In this document: piece by piece, positions 1 to 10,494 of the stretch
Layout of the letters: each line of letters starts with the position of its first letter
Numbering within the stretch: the stretch's first letter is position 1
Assembly: GCA_011033025.1 (NCBI GenBank)
Contig: WFMF01000059.1
Span: 372,001-436,000, forward strand
Length of the DNA: 64,000 nucleotides
From: Beroe forskalii
Taxonomy: Eukaryota; Ctenophora; Nuda; Beroida; Beroidae
Direction: 5' to 3'
Notes under the pieces: model-generated
Seen by the model: only the letters and a program-made list of their open reading frames with translations
Database searches by the model: none
What the model was told of the DNA's origin: nothing
Translations under genes and position numbers: made by a program

Positions 1-330
1 ACGTGTTCTGCATATTTGTAACACGTAGGTTATATGTAGCTGTGGTTTGGGATGACTGTGAATAATATTCATCTTGGGGCTATGAATTACATGAGGATAC
101 AAAGAAGACGCATGATAACTTGGCATGTGAATTAGCAAAGATCTATTTTATATAATGTTGATGTAGAGAAGATATAACATTGATGCGGTGTCGGATTTAT
201 CAAATAGAGCTCATGTAATAGATGGGTTTTTCATTTAGCATCCTTATAAAGTGTATGTGAGAGACGCTAGATATCAAGGGATGTAATTCGCAGAGGAGCT
301 ATGTTAAATGTGCGTGAGACTATTATAGTT
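1..330. other. No gene recognised at the window's left edge
   Basis: AT-rich sequence with no long open frame and no protein similarity that I recognise. It leads into the AAACGTTT repeat field. Confidence 0.5.
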
Positions 331-725
331 TTTTGAACGTTTATTTTTGGTTCTGTGCGAAACGTTTCGTGAATACCAACAATAAACGTTTCGAAAAGGT
401 TTATATTTGGTTGGCAAGAAACGTTTACTACAAACCAAAAATTAACGTATTTTAAACGTTTATTTTAGGTTTCCATGAAACGCAATTACAATCCTAAAAT
501 TGTTATTATGTAAACCAAAAATAAACGTTTTCTAAACGTTTATAATTGGTTTCATATAAACGTTTTGGATGAACCTAAATTAAACGTATCAGAAACGTTT
601 ATTTTTGGGATTTCAATGAACGTTTCTACAGAAACGTTTATTAAACGTATCAAAAACGATTATCCATAAGGTTTGACGGAAGCCAAATTTAAACCAAATA
701 TAAACGTTTATTATTGGTTTATTTT
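331..725. repeat. Array of AAACGTTT palindromes flanked by TTTGGTT / AACCAAA
   Basis: About fifteen copies or near-copies of the palindrome AAACGTTT, each followed by TATTTTTGGTTT or preceded by its complement, occur in under 400 bp at irregular 20-50 bp spacing and in both orientations. The layout resembles the subterminal motif fields of DNA transposons. No terminus or target duplication is visible here, so the class is open. Confidence 0.6.
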
Positions 726-970
726 TTGGTTTGGTTTGAAAATGCCGGCTGGGTACTGTAAGCGTTCAATAGTTTATATAGTCACCTGCCCTCTGCTATT
801 TAGACTATTTGGCACGCCAACATATCAGCCTCGCCGCTCGCGGCACGACCGTTACTCCTCAGACTTAATTGTTAAATGTGAAGAGTCTAGTCGTTTGGCA
901 CAGCGCATCTTCGGAAGCGCATCTACATACATACATACTACTGTAAATCTAATAAAAGAGTCCTTAAACA

Positions 971-1590
971 TGGTTCCGGGGTATCTCTCCCATATAAACG
1001 GCTCTGAGTGACGTCACAGATCTAAACGTCAATTTTTCTGTATCCTAAACCTAACCATAACCCTAACCAAAACCCTAACCTTAATCCTAACCCTAACCCT
1101 AACAAATCTTGTCCTGACCCTAACCCTAGTCCTTAAAGCGCTAGGTGCGCTTAATTATATTTTTCTGAGTGACGTCATTGTCATAGATAATGAAGGCTCC
1201 CGTTTATATGGGAGACCTACCGGTTCCGGGGTATGTTCCCTTATAAACTCCCGTTTTACCACCTTATTTACAACTCTACCTCGTCAATAGGATATTTAAA
1301 ACGGGTAGTAAAAAGGTATCTGGGCTAGTGTCCCATATAACTCTGGGCTCTTCATTATCTATGACAATGACGTCACTCAGAAAAATACATTTAAGCGCAC
1401 CTAGCGCTTTAAGGGTAAGGGTTAAGGTTAGGATTAGGGTCAGGATCTGTTAGGGTTAGGGTAAGGATTAAGGTTAGGGTTTTGGTTTGGGGCCTTATAT
1501 AGGTTTTTTAGGATACAGAAAAATTGACGTTTAGATCTGTGACGTCACTCAGCCAGAGTTATATGGGACACATACCGGGATCTGAAACGT
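971..1590. repeat. Foldback repeat with CRE palindromes and telomere-like tracts
   Basis: Two inverted arms (about 971-1240 and 1330-1590) share, in mirror order, CCCATATAA, GAGTGACGTCAC, a block reading TTTTTCTGTATCCTAA, degenerate CCCTAA (left) or TTAGGG (right) runs, AAGCGCTAGGTGCGCTTAA and a second TGACGTCA. The loop lies near 1280. It reads as a foldback or MITE-like element; the telomere-like stretches are irregular and internal, so this is not a chromosome end. Confidence 0.65.
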
Positions 1591-1645
1591 TTTTTATTTC
1601 ACTTCAGGAAAAACTGTTTATATCTTTCTTAAGTGCTGGGACCAC

Positions 1646-1721
1646 TTGTCAGCCTTCGGCGGACGCGCGCGCTTCGCGCGCGCGCCCGCCGAAGGCGTAG
1701 GGGTCAGACAACGTCTGACAA
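1646..1721. mobile_element. 76-bp hairpin mini-transposon with 8-bp target duplication
   Basis: Begins TTGTCAG and ends CTGACAA (terminal inverted repeats), with GGGACCAC directly repeated at 1638-1645 and 1722-1729. The inside is a near-perfect GC hairpin (GCCTTCGGCGG pairing with CCGCCGAAGGC around a CG-dinucleotide stem). An 8-bp duplication fits hAT or P-like transposases, but no family can be named from this alone. Confidence 0.7.
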
Positions 1722-1755
1722 GGGACCACAATAATGAATAAATCCAAGGAAATCG

Positions 1756-2200
1756 GGTATGTCTCCCATATAAACGGCTCTGAGTGACGTCACGGATCTA
1801 AACGTCAATTTTTCTGTATCCTAAACCTAACCATAACCCTAACCTTAATCCTTATCTAGATGGATTTCACCCATCCCTAGCGCGCAACACTCGGAAATTT
1901 GGAGGGTCGTGTTGCAGAAAAATGGCGCGCGGCGGAGAAAAATGGCGCGCGGCGGAGGGTAGGGTAAAATCCTACTATCCTTATCCTAAACCTAACAAAT
2001 CTTGACCTTCCCCTAACCATGGGTGTTGGAGCAAGGCGCGGCGCGCGCGTAAAACTAGGGATCTGGTTAGACTTAGACCAAATCTTGACCCTAACCTGAA
2101 CCCTAACCTTACTATTTTACGCGCTAGATGCGCTTAATTATATTTTTCCGAGTGACGTCATCGTCATAGATAATGAAGGCTCCCGTTTATATTAGTATAG
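1756..2200 (+). repeat. Third, interrupted copy of the foldback arm
   Basis: Direct-orientation copy of the 971-1215 arm: GAGTGACGTCAC, the TTTTTCTGTATCC block, CCCTAA-like runs, then GAGTGACGTCATCGTC and GAAGGCTCCCGTTTAT. It is interrupted by unrelated GC-rich sequence (about 1858-1975, with a doubled AATGGCGCGCGGCGGAG) and disrupted at its right end next to the 40-bp element. Confidence 0.55.
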
Positions 2201-2206
2201 TGGAGA

Positions 2207-2246
2207 TTGTCAGGCGTTGCCTGACCCCCTCGCGCGCGTCAGACAA
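2207..2246. mobile_element. 40-bp mini-transposon with 8-bp target duplication
   Basis: Exactly 40 bp, starting TTGTCAGGCG and ending CGTCAGACAA, flanked by AGTGGAGA at 2199-2206 and 2247-2254. It contains the small palindrome TCAGGCGTTGCCTGA. A near-identical sequence at 28043-28083 has different flanks, which shows that this is a dispersed unit. Confidence 0.75.
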
Positions 2247-3858
2247 AGTGGAGACGCTTAGGGACAAAAAATGCAAAATGTAAAATTTTCTCTAACATTG
2301 ACAAATTTGGTACCAAAAGAAAGCTCTTGTTGAGCAGATTACGGATCCGACTAGACACAATCGAAATTTTGCGTTTGAAGTGCGCGTGCGCGGCTCAAAA
2401 GCGCGAGCGCGCGCGATGGCTGAAATTGGGTCATTACATGCATTTAATCTCACTTTTATGCTACAAATGTTACATGATCATTTTTCCGCATTTTTTGCAC
2501 AAAATCTAGTTCTAATTTGAATTTGTAACTGGTACTACAAAATTTCAGATTTTTTGGTGCGCCGCGCATAAAAGTTGCGATTTTACTGGACGCGTAAGTG
2601 TTAAAATATTTGGGCGCTAGGTGAAAATATTTGTACGAATTCTGTATGAAATTGACTTTGATGTCCTGTCGGTGCTGATTACAGTGGGTAAACTTCATTT
2701 TGATGTCATTTTATTATCAAATAATATCAATGGCTGCATTATAAAGTCATTGCTATTCTTCTTAAAGGATTGACTCCAATATGGGCTTGATGATCTAGTT
2801 TTAGTTAAATGTGATAAACAATAAACTTACTTGGCTACTATACAGATACATGATACCTTAAGTAAAACGTGTGGTATAGTTAGACATATGAATACCTACA
2901 AATTGAAGAGCTGTGTTGTCTGTTTGAGCTTGATTATTATCTACATTAAGGAATGTTGGATGACATCCTCCCTCATGCTCGCAGTAACACTAGATAAGAT
3001 TTAGATTGCTCTGTGTTCTGTAGTGCAACGGATGGTCTATAGATACTCTATAGATACTCTATAGATACTTGGAAGCGGGAAAAGCACATCATAGTCAGCA
3101 GGGACCACAGGCCCTCAAACAGTATGTAAAAACTCTGTTCAATCTCTGAATCACTGAATCACTTGTACGTCTAGTTTCTTCTTTTTCTAGCTAACTTGTC
3201 AAGCCTTAATTATCACAGGGAAGCAAGAGAATGTCATGTTACACAGGCTGCTAGGGCCACTGGCCCCTAAAATAGGCTTGAGGCTGTCAAAACTAGGACC
3301 TCAACTGAATATCTGACTGGCTCATTCTAGCTAATTCTCAAGCCTTATATTCAGGCAAGAATTTACTGGATGAAAGTTTACAAAACGGGGGCGTTAACTG
3401 CCGTAACTCTTCAGAATACTAGCGTGAGAATCGGAGGGAGTCACCGGACTTGATCGTTGGAACATGATTGGTAGATCGACGTCGGGCGAGGCCCGCCGGT
3501 TCAAAGGTTAAGTGGCTGCAGTCAAGTTCCAAATTGACACTATTGAACTTTACGAATCAGTTGTAGGATAGATGGGGCCCTGCTCTGAATAGTTGTAAAT
3601 CTCAACCAGCTCTTGCAAAACAAACAATAGTATGATGTTGTATTTAGGGTTCAAGCCCCACCTTCAACCTTAATTTTCAGACTCATCCAAGTTTGTGTGT
3701 GTGACTCAGGCATTTCAATTTGAATAGTATGATGGTAACAGTATCTCGGCTGAGCTTCAGGGAAGGGCACTCTATCCTATTCAAAGATCTTTAACATACG
3801 TAATCAACTGTCAATTAAGGCCAAAGGTGAATCAAAGCAAACGTAATTATTGCATACT

Positions 3859-3860
<2 letters not shown>
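2247..3860. other. Non-coding stretch with a weak SINE-like segment
   Basis: No protein recognised. A 13-bp unit (ATAGATACTCT-like) is repeated three times near 3038-3072. At about 3650-3790 the sequence GGTTCAAGCCC matches a pol III B-box pattern and is followed by a GT-rich tract and CAGGGAAGGGCACTCTATCC, reminiscent of tRNA-derived SINE bodies. No A box is seen, so this is only a weak candidate. Confidence 0.35.

Positions 3861-3861
<1 letters not shown>

Positions 3862-3925
<64 letters not shown>
3862..3925. repeat. (TA)n microsatellite
   Basis: About 64 bp of uninterrupted TA dinucleotides. It is one of several TA tracts next to Penelope-like copies in this window. Confidence 0.9.
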
Positions 3926-3929
<4 letters not shown>

Positions 3930-3987
3930 CAAGTTCAGGGGATACAATCCACTTGAAAGTGCTCAACTTATGAGATAAGGAGCGAGT

Positions 3988-4050
3988 TATACACAATGAT
4001 ACAACACTTTAGTGACGAACATATTGTTCGTCACTAAAGTGTTGTATCAT

Positions 4051-4058
<8 letters not shown>
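3988..4058. repeat. Perfect 30-bp-arm hairpin
   Basis: Arms 3991-4020 and 4026-4055 are exact reverse complements around a 5-nt centre, with a few more TA pairs outside. It sits between two TA tracts. It may be a foldback of a retroelement end, since GTTGTATCATT also occurs in the PLE 3' terminus. Confidence 0.8.

Positions 4059-4108
<50 letters not shown>
4057..4108. repeat. (TA)n microsatellite at a PLE 3' junction
   Basis: TA tract immediately followed by TTTCAAAATTCAACAGG, the 3' terminus (on the minus strand) of a Penelope-like copy. Confidence 0.85.
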
Positions 4109-4111
<3 letters not shown>

Positions 4112-5690
4112 CAAAATTCAACAGGACTCAAATGATACAACATTTAACTGATCTGGAACTTCGATAAATTACATCTTCTAAGGATCATACTAAAAAGACA
4201 TAAACGAATTAGTAAACACAATACAATATCAAATTTGAAAAGTCAAGTGATGACGTACGGTCAGAGCACAGTTAAAAGGTTGAATTGTTACAATTTCAAT
4301 GGATCATAAATATCTAAAAGAAAGTTTACATTATCAATGGTTAACATACATCTGAAAGAATACAATATCAATAATGATACATCATAAAAACATCAAACTT
4401 AAATACATCTGAAACTTAAATACATCTGAAACTTAAATACATCTGAAAATATAAACAAAATTCGGGTAAAATGATGGAGAAGATTGAACAATGCAAAATA
4501 ATTCAATATACCGACTGGTAGACTCCTAGTAATAAATAAAATATAGAATTGACTGATAGAAGGGATTTGGGAATGCTCTGGTGCCTATTTAAAGTCATGG
4601 GATTAATTGCCTTGTGTGCGCTTATTGGCTATTATGCGCTCATTACGGATGTTCAGCCCTCCATCTGATTCAAAAGTTTTAAGTTGGTGTTGCCAATAAG
4701 CCTCTTTCTTACTTAACTTATTTGTGATGCTTTCAGGGGTATCCCATGGCTCTGGCTTAACCTTATCTACAAGGGTGACCTTTAATTCTTGTGCTAGAGT
4801 GGCGTTAAACTGAGCCTGACTGTCTATACTAAACTTATGTGCCTTGTTTTGGTTATAATGAACTGCCACTCTACAACTGTTAACTTTTTTCTTAATGTGA
4901 CTCTTATGATTGGAAAAGCGAAGTTTCATAGTGCTATCAGTGCTACCTACATTTTGTTTATTACATACTAAATCGGTTATTACATATATTACATGTTCAT
5001 CTTCACACGAAATAGACTGATAAATATTATGGATTTGTTTGGTAGTTAGTGACTGAATTTTAACTGTATTGTCAGATAAAAAGAATTTACATAAATTACA
5101 TTTTCTACAATTGATGTTACCTAGGACTACACTATTGTCTGTGGTATTGCGTGAATAACGAGAATGAACAAGAGAATCCCCGATAGTCCTAGCCTTTCTG
5201 AAGGTCACAAAGATCTTGTCTTTGGAGACTACATCCTTCAGAGAATCATCCAAGTCTAACAGGTGTTTATGTTTATTAACAGCTCTTGAAGCACCTGAAA
5301 AACTTGGATGAAAGTCTAAGACTAGAGGGATTCTCCTGCTAGTCTCATTACTTTCAATGGTAAAACTAATTTCTGGGTCACCAATAAGATCAAGTCTGTC
5401 AAAATTATCACATTTACTAAATTCTGCAGAAATAAAATCCATATTATAACCTCTGTCAACAAAATGATTAGCATGAGAAGCTTTATGAGTGGTGTATTCA
5501 TTCTCCTCTGAACAAATACGTTTGATACGTTTAGCCACTCCCTGTGGTATGTTATTGCACACATGCTTAGGATGACAAGAGTTGGGGTTGAGATAAGCAT
5601 GCGTGTCTGAGGGCTTTGTGTAAAGAGTGGTATGAATAAAAGAGTCCTTTATATACACTCTTGTGTCTAGGTATTCAATATATATATATA
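4109..5690 (-). mobile_element. 5'-truncated Penelope-like element, copy A
   Basis: Minus-strand copy retaining the 3' untranslated end (4109-4602) and the C-terminal part of the RT/endonuclease ORF (stop near 4603, open up to the TA tract at about 5680). The coding part starts at the EYLDTRVYIKDSF segment that follows the RT core. It then runs through the CRKCNLCKFF cysteine cluster and the GIY-YIG-type region (HVIYVITDLVCNKQNVGST) to the ANKRTQGN terminus. The RT catalytic core is missing, so the copy cannot act by itself. Its 5' end is cut at TA repeats where copy B begins, giving a head-to-tail pair. Confidence 0.9.
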
Positions 5691-5699
5691 TATATATAT

Positions 5700-7205
5700 A
5701 TTTCAAAATTCAACAGGACTCAAATGATACAACATTTAACTGATCTGGAACTTCGATAAATTACATCTTCTAAGGATCATACTAAAAATACATAAACGAA
5801 TTAGTATAACAGAATACAATATCAAATTTGAAAAGTCAAGTGATGACATACGGTCAGAGCACAGTTAAAAGGTTGAATTGTTACAATTTCAATGGATCAT
5901 AAATATCTAAAAGAAAGTTTACATTATCAATGGGTAACATACATCTGAAAGAATACAATATCAATAATAATACATCATAAAAACATCAAACTTAAATACA
6001 TCTGAAAAGTATAAACATAATTCGGGTAAAATGATGGAGAAGATTGAACAATGCAAAATAATTAAATAAGTCGATTAGTAAACTCCTAGTAATAAATAAA
6101 ATATAGAATTGACTGATAGAAGGGATTTGGGAATGCTCTGGTGCCTATTTAAAGTCATGGGATTAGTTGCCTTGTGTACGCTTATTGGCTATTATGCGCT
6201 CATTACGGATGTTCAGCCCTCCATCTGATTCAAAAGTTTTAAGTTGGTGTTGCCAATAAGCCTCTTTCTTACTTAACTTATTAGTGATGCTTTCAGGGGT
6301 ATCCCATGGCTCAGGCTTAACCTTATCTACAAGGGTGACCTTTAATTCTTGTGCTAGAGTGGCATTAAACTGAGCTTGACTGTCTATACTAAACTTATGC
6401 CCCTTATTTTGGTTATAATGCACAGCCACTCTACAACTGTTAACCTTTTTCTTAATGTGACTCTTATGATTGGAAAAGCGAAGTTTCATAGTGCTATCAG
6501 TGCTACCTACATTTTGTTTATTACATACTAAATCGGTTATTACATATATTACATGTTCATCTTCACACGAAATAGACTGATAAATATTATGAATTCGTTT
6601 GGTAGTTAATGACTGAATTTTAACTGTATTGTCAGATAAAAAGAATTTACATAAATTACACTTACCACAATTGATGTTACCTAGGACTACACTATTGTCT
6701 GTGGTATTGCGTGAATAACGAGAATGAACAAGAGAATCCCCGATAGTCCTAGCCTTTCTAAAGGTCACAAAGATCTTGTCTTTGGAGACTACATCCTTCA
6801 GAGAATCATCCAAGTCTAACAGGTGTTTATGTTTATTAACAGCTCTTGAAGCACCTGAAAAACTTGGATGAAAGTCTAAGACTAGAGGGATTCTCCTGCT
6901 AGTCTCATTACTTTCAATGGTAAAACTAATTTCTGGGTCACCAATAAGATCAAGTCTGTCAAAATTATCACATTTACTAAATTCTGCAGAAATAAAATCC
7001 ATATTATAACCTCTGTCAACAAAATGATTAGCATGAGAAGTTTTATGAGTGGTGTATTCATTCTCCTCTGAACAAATACGTTTAATACGTTTAGCCACTC
7101 CCTGAGGTATGTTATTGCACACATGCTTAGGATGACAAGAGTTGGGGTTGAGATAAGCATGCGTGTCTGAGGGCTTCGTGTAAAGAGTAGTATGAATAAA
7201 ATATA
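5700..7205 (-). mobile_element. 5'-truncated Penelope-like element, copy B
   Basis: A second minus-strand copy in tandem behind copy A: 3' end at 5700 right after TA repeats, ORF stop near 6163, C-terminal endonuclease coding up to about 7200, where it is cut at another TA tract. It is nearly identical to copy A (a few substitutions such as CGKCNLCK in place of CRKCNLCK). Both copies lack the RT core. The tandem layout is typical of Penelope elements. Confidence 0.9.
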
Positions 7206-7224
7206 TATATATATATATATATAT

Positions 7225-8265
7225 CCATTAATTAGGTGTGTAGAATGAAATGTGAAATAAAATTTTGTTTTATTCTGAAACTTTTGTTTTATTCTGAACT
7301 AGTCGGTACATACCCCAGTATGCAGTACATACAGGGGAACATATCCTAACAAGTTGGCACATACTGGGATACCTATCAGGGTATGTACCAATTAGTTAGA
7401 ACATGTTCCGGGGTATGTATCACGAACATATTATCCTAACTTGTCAAATGTTGGTACATACTCCAGTCGATACATATCCATCCCATTTTTCTTAATTCTT
7501 AAGAGTTTAAGGAGATAATTGAAATGACCTAAAAACCAAATATCCAGGTGTTAAATGACAGTAAATTTCAAAAATATTAAAACCATGATCAGTTTTTTCA
7601 TGAAATTTTCTATCACATATCAAGAAATGAGCAAAATTTAAATTCATACCCCAAAAACCTACCACCCTATTACTGTAGTGTCTCAACCCTTTGAGGCATG
7701 GTATATTCTGCTGCACGTCTTGGGTACTTTTTTGAGGTGTATTGCATTAAAAGTACTTGGTGTATTGTCATGCTCTCCAAAAAAGTACCCAGGCAAGGCT
7801 TAGTATGTTATGCCTCATAAGGATTCCTTGACAAAACACTCCCTCGACAAAACAACCCCAGACAAAACAGCCCCAAAACAAAACACCCCCAGATGTATAT
7901 TATAACTATTTTAGCACATTACCAGGCGCCAGCCCTACTGTGGGTTTTACAAACAAAAGAACAAAAAACAAATCACCCCTGAACAGAAGCTTAGCCTAAC
8001 CCTAACCATAACATTAACCTTAACCCTTACTGTAACTCTAACACTGTCGAAATGAGTAATCGAGCTAACCCAGCTCACTTGGCAAGTCAGGATGCCGCAG
8101 AGAGCAGCATCCTGGCTCACTTTGTTCCCCTGTGTGAATTCAGCCTTGTGTATGTTGGGGGAGGGGATGTTTTGTCTGGGGGTGTTTTGTCCCTTCACCC
8201 AAAGCAACTTCTCAGTACCCTCTGATACTAATTTAATTTTGTCATTAATTAATGAGTTGATAAAT
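7225..8265. other. Non-coding; small inverted GGTACATAC repeats and ACAAAAC runs
   Basis: About 7300-7480 holds several direct and inverted variants of GGTACATACCCCAG / CTGGGGTATGTACC, which looks like a decayed foldback. About 7830-7900 repeats GACAAAACA(C)CCCC units, with a complementary GGGGGTGTTTTGTC near 8180. A short CCCTAA-like run lies near 7990-8030. No gene recognised. Confidence 0.4.
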
Positions 8266-8269
8266 TTCT

Positions 8270-9168
8270 TGCAGGGTGCATGTTTTCCTGATGGAGGTGT
8301 TTCATCAGTCAATATCCCTCAATGAAGATGGAGCAATGGTTATGTCCAGTGATGGAATCGATTTTCTGCATCATTATCCATTGACAAGAAGCGGGCTGAT
8401 AATTATCTCATTCTCGCCCTTTGTAGATCAGCTTTCATCATATATAGAGCCAAACGAACCAAACAAGCCTGCAAAGTATCTACTTGGCCATCTTGTGAGA
8501 CGGAAACTCATTGCAGAGCATCTCCTTCAAGATTTTTGATAAAGATATCAGTGGAATAAGAAAAGCATTTAAAGTTCTCATTTCACAGATTACTGGTGAG
8601 ATAAGTGACTGCTTTTCAACATCAGACCAAAATGCTTTGATGAGATACCAGAAATCTTTTTTTTAAGCAGAATGTATTGGAAGTTCCAAGAAAGAGCCTG
8701 CTTGATGAAACCCCAATATACCCAGATTTAGACTTGATTTCAAAGTTATAGAGACTTTAGGTAAGGGAGGCTTTGGACAAGTTTTCAAGCCCAACACAAT
8801 GGGATGGAAACATTTATGCAATTAAGCAAGTTACATGAAAGATTTCAAGAAGCCGGCCTGCAATGCTGTGAGGAGAAGTTAAGATATTGGCTAATCTTGC
8901 ACCCTAACATTGTGAGATACCATAACTGTTGGCTTGAAGCAGACTTTCCCAGACGCCCTGTTCAAAGACTTAGAAAGCTGAAAGATACATCATCAATAAC
9001 TCAAGTGACATATCCTGTAGTTTGAATTCATGGAGTGGTCGATAATGACGATTTGGAAATAGTATTTGAAAATTCATTCAATGAGGGAACAGATGAAATT
9101 GTAATGGTCTGAAGATGTTATGAAACAGGACAGTCAAACTCGTTTGAGCTAGTACCTGATCACATATA
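8270..9168 (+). pseudogene. EIF2AK1: Decayed heme-regulated eIF2-alpha kinase (HRI) copy
   Basis: Conceptual translation across frames recovers, in order, an HRI-like N-terminal segment (PFVDQLSSYIEPNEPNK at about 8418-8470), then RKSLLDETP (about 8690) and the kinase start. That start has the glycine loop LGKGGFGQVF (about 8757-8785), the ATP-lysine segment IYAIKQV (about 8810) and HPNIVRYHNCWLEAD (about 8902-8945). The intact protein would phosphorylate eIF2-alpha under heme or oxidative stress. Here the frame breaks at about 8537, near 8660, near 8805 and again before HPNIV, with in-frame stops, so no kinase can be made. No introns separate the segments, which suggests a processed copy, although TTTCTTGCAG at 8265-8274 looks like a splice acceptor. 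Sequence after 9168 is lost in the gap. GCN2 is a less likely parent because of the N-terminal match. Confidence 0.75.
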
Positions 9169-9268
9169 NNNNNNNNNNNNNNNNNNNNNNNNNNNNNNNN
9201 NNNNNNNNNNNNNNNNNNNNNNNNNNNNNNNNNNNNNNNNNNNNNNNNNNNNNNNNNNNNNNNNNNNN
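9169..9268. other. Assembly gap (100 N)
   Basis: Exactly 100 N, a conventional placeholder for a gap of unknown size. It hides the 3' part of the kinase pseudogene. Confidence 0.98.
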
Positions 9269-9870
9269 CAAAACTGTAGGAGGAGATAGATTTTAAAGTT
9301 GATTTTTGGCAAATCATGTCGAAGTTTGGCACAGCACTGTAATTACAGGCAAAATCGCGAATTGAAAATTCAAATAACTGGCTAGGAACAATATTTTTGA
9401 TGTGGTAAAATCTACTGGTAACTGGCGTTCAGCTCTATCAGAAACAACAAAAAATTGGAAATTGACCTCAGACCCCCCCGGCCCCCTTAATCGACATAAA
9501 AAGTGAACTTCAACATTTCAGGCATTAGAAATATCATTTTATTATGTGTTAAAGTTCAAAATTAACTAAATTTCCTGCTTGACTTGTTCTTTACTTCTGT
9601 CAGTCACATAACATAGTTTAAATACTTTAATCTTGTCATTAAATTCATAATCACTTGTGTAAACAATTCAATGGACATATCTTAGAAAAATTTGAAGTTT
9701 TTCGGTGGGGGTTGGTCGAATTTTGAAATTCAGGGGTGGGGTGCCCAAAAGGCCAGGTGGTGGCAGATTTTGAAAATCCAGGAGGAGGTTTGGCAAGGGG
9801 GAGTTAAAAAATTCAGGGGGGATTGGACCCAGGATGAAGCTATGCATCAACATAATGTTTACCCTCTATA
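9269..9870. other. No gene recognised between gap and microsatellite
   Basis: AT-rich sequence with a run of C at about 9474-9486 and a G-rich block at about 9705-9830. No protein or RNA gene is visible. Confidence 0.5.
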
Positions 9871-9871
9871 C

Positions 9872-10494
9872 TCATTCATTTCATTTCATTTCATTTCATT
9901 TCATTTCATTTCATTTCATTTCATTTCATTTCATTTCATTTCATTTCATTTCATTTCATTTCATTTCATTTCATTTCATTTCATTTCATTTCATTTCATT
10001 TCATTTCATTTCATTTCATTTCATTTCATTTCATTTCATTTCATTTCATTTCATTTCATTTCATTTCATTTCATTTCATTTCATTTCATTTCATTTCATT
10101 TCATTTCATTTCATTTCATTTCATTTCATTTCATTTCATTTCATTTCATTTCATCTTTTCATTTCATCTTTTCATTTCATTTCATTTCATTTCATTTCAT
10201 TTCATTTCATTTCATTTCATTTTATTTCATTTCATTTCATTTCATTTCATTTCATTTCATTTCATTTCATTTCATTTCATTTCATTTCATTTCATTTCAT
10301 TTCATTTCATTTCATTTCATTTCATTTCATTTCATTTCATTTCATTTCATTTCATTTCATTTCATTTCATTTCATTTCATTTCATTTCATTTCATTTCAT
10401 TTCATTTCATTTCATTTCATTTCATTTCATTTCATTTCATTTCATTTCATTTCATTTCATTTCATTTCATTTCATTTCATTTCATTTCATTTCA
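9872..10494 (+). repeat. (TTTCA)n pentanucleotide microsatellite, about 620 bp
   Basis: About 120 copies of TTTCA, with interruptions near 10153-10175 (CTTTT) and 10221 (TTTTA). The unit is 5 bp and lacks stops, so two long frames read repeated ISFHF; these are artefacts rather than genes. Confidence 0.98.

Noticed and set aside
1030-1140. Chromosome end (telomere)
   Set aside because: Repeats are short, degenerate, present in both orientations and embedded in a dispersed foldback with unique sequence on both sides.
3642-3660. tRNA gene suggested by a B-box-like GGTTCAAGCCC
   Set aside because: No A box or cloverleaf upstream; at best a SINE remnant.
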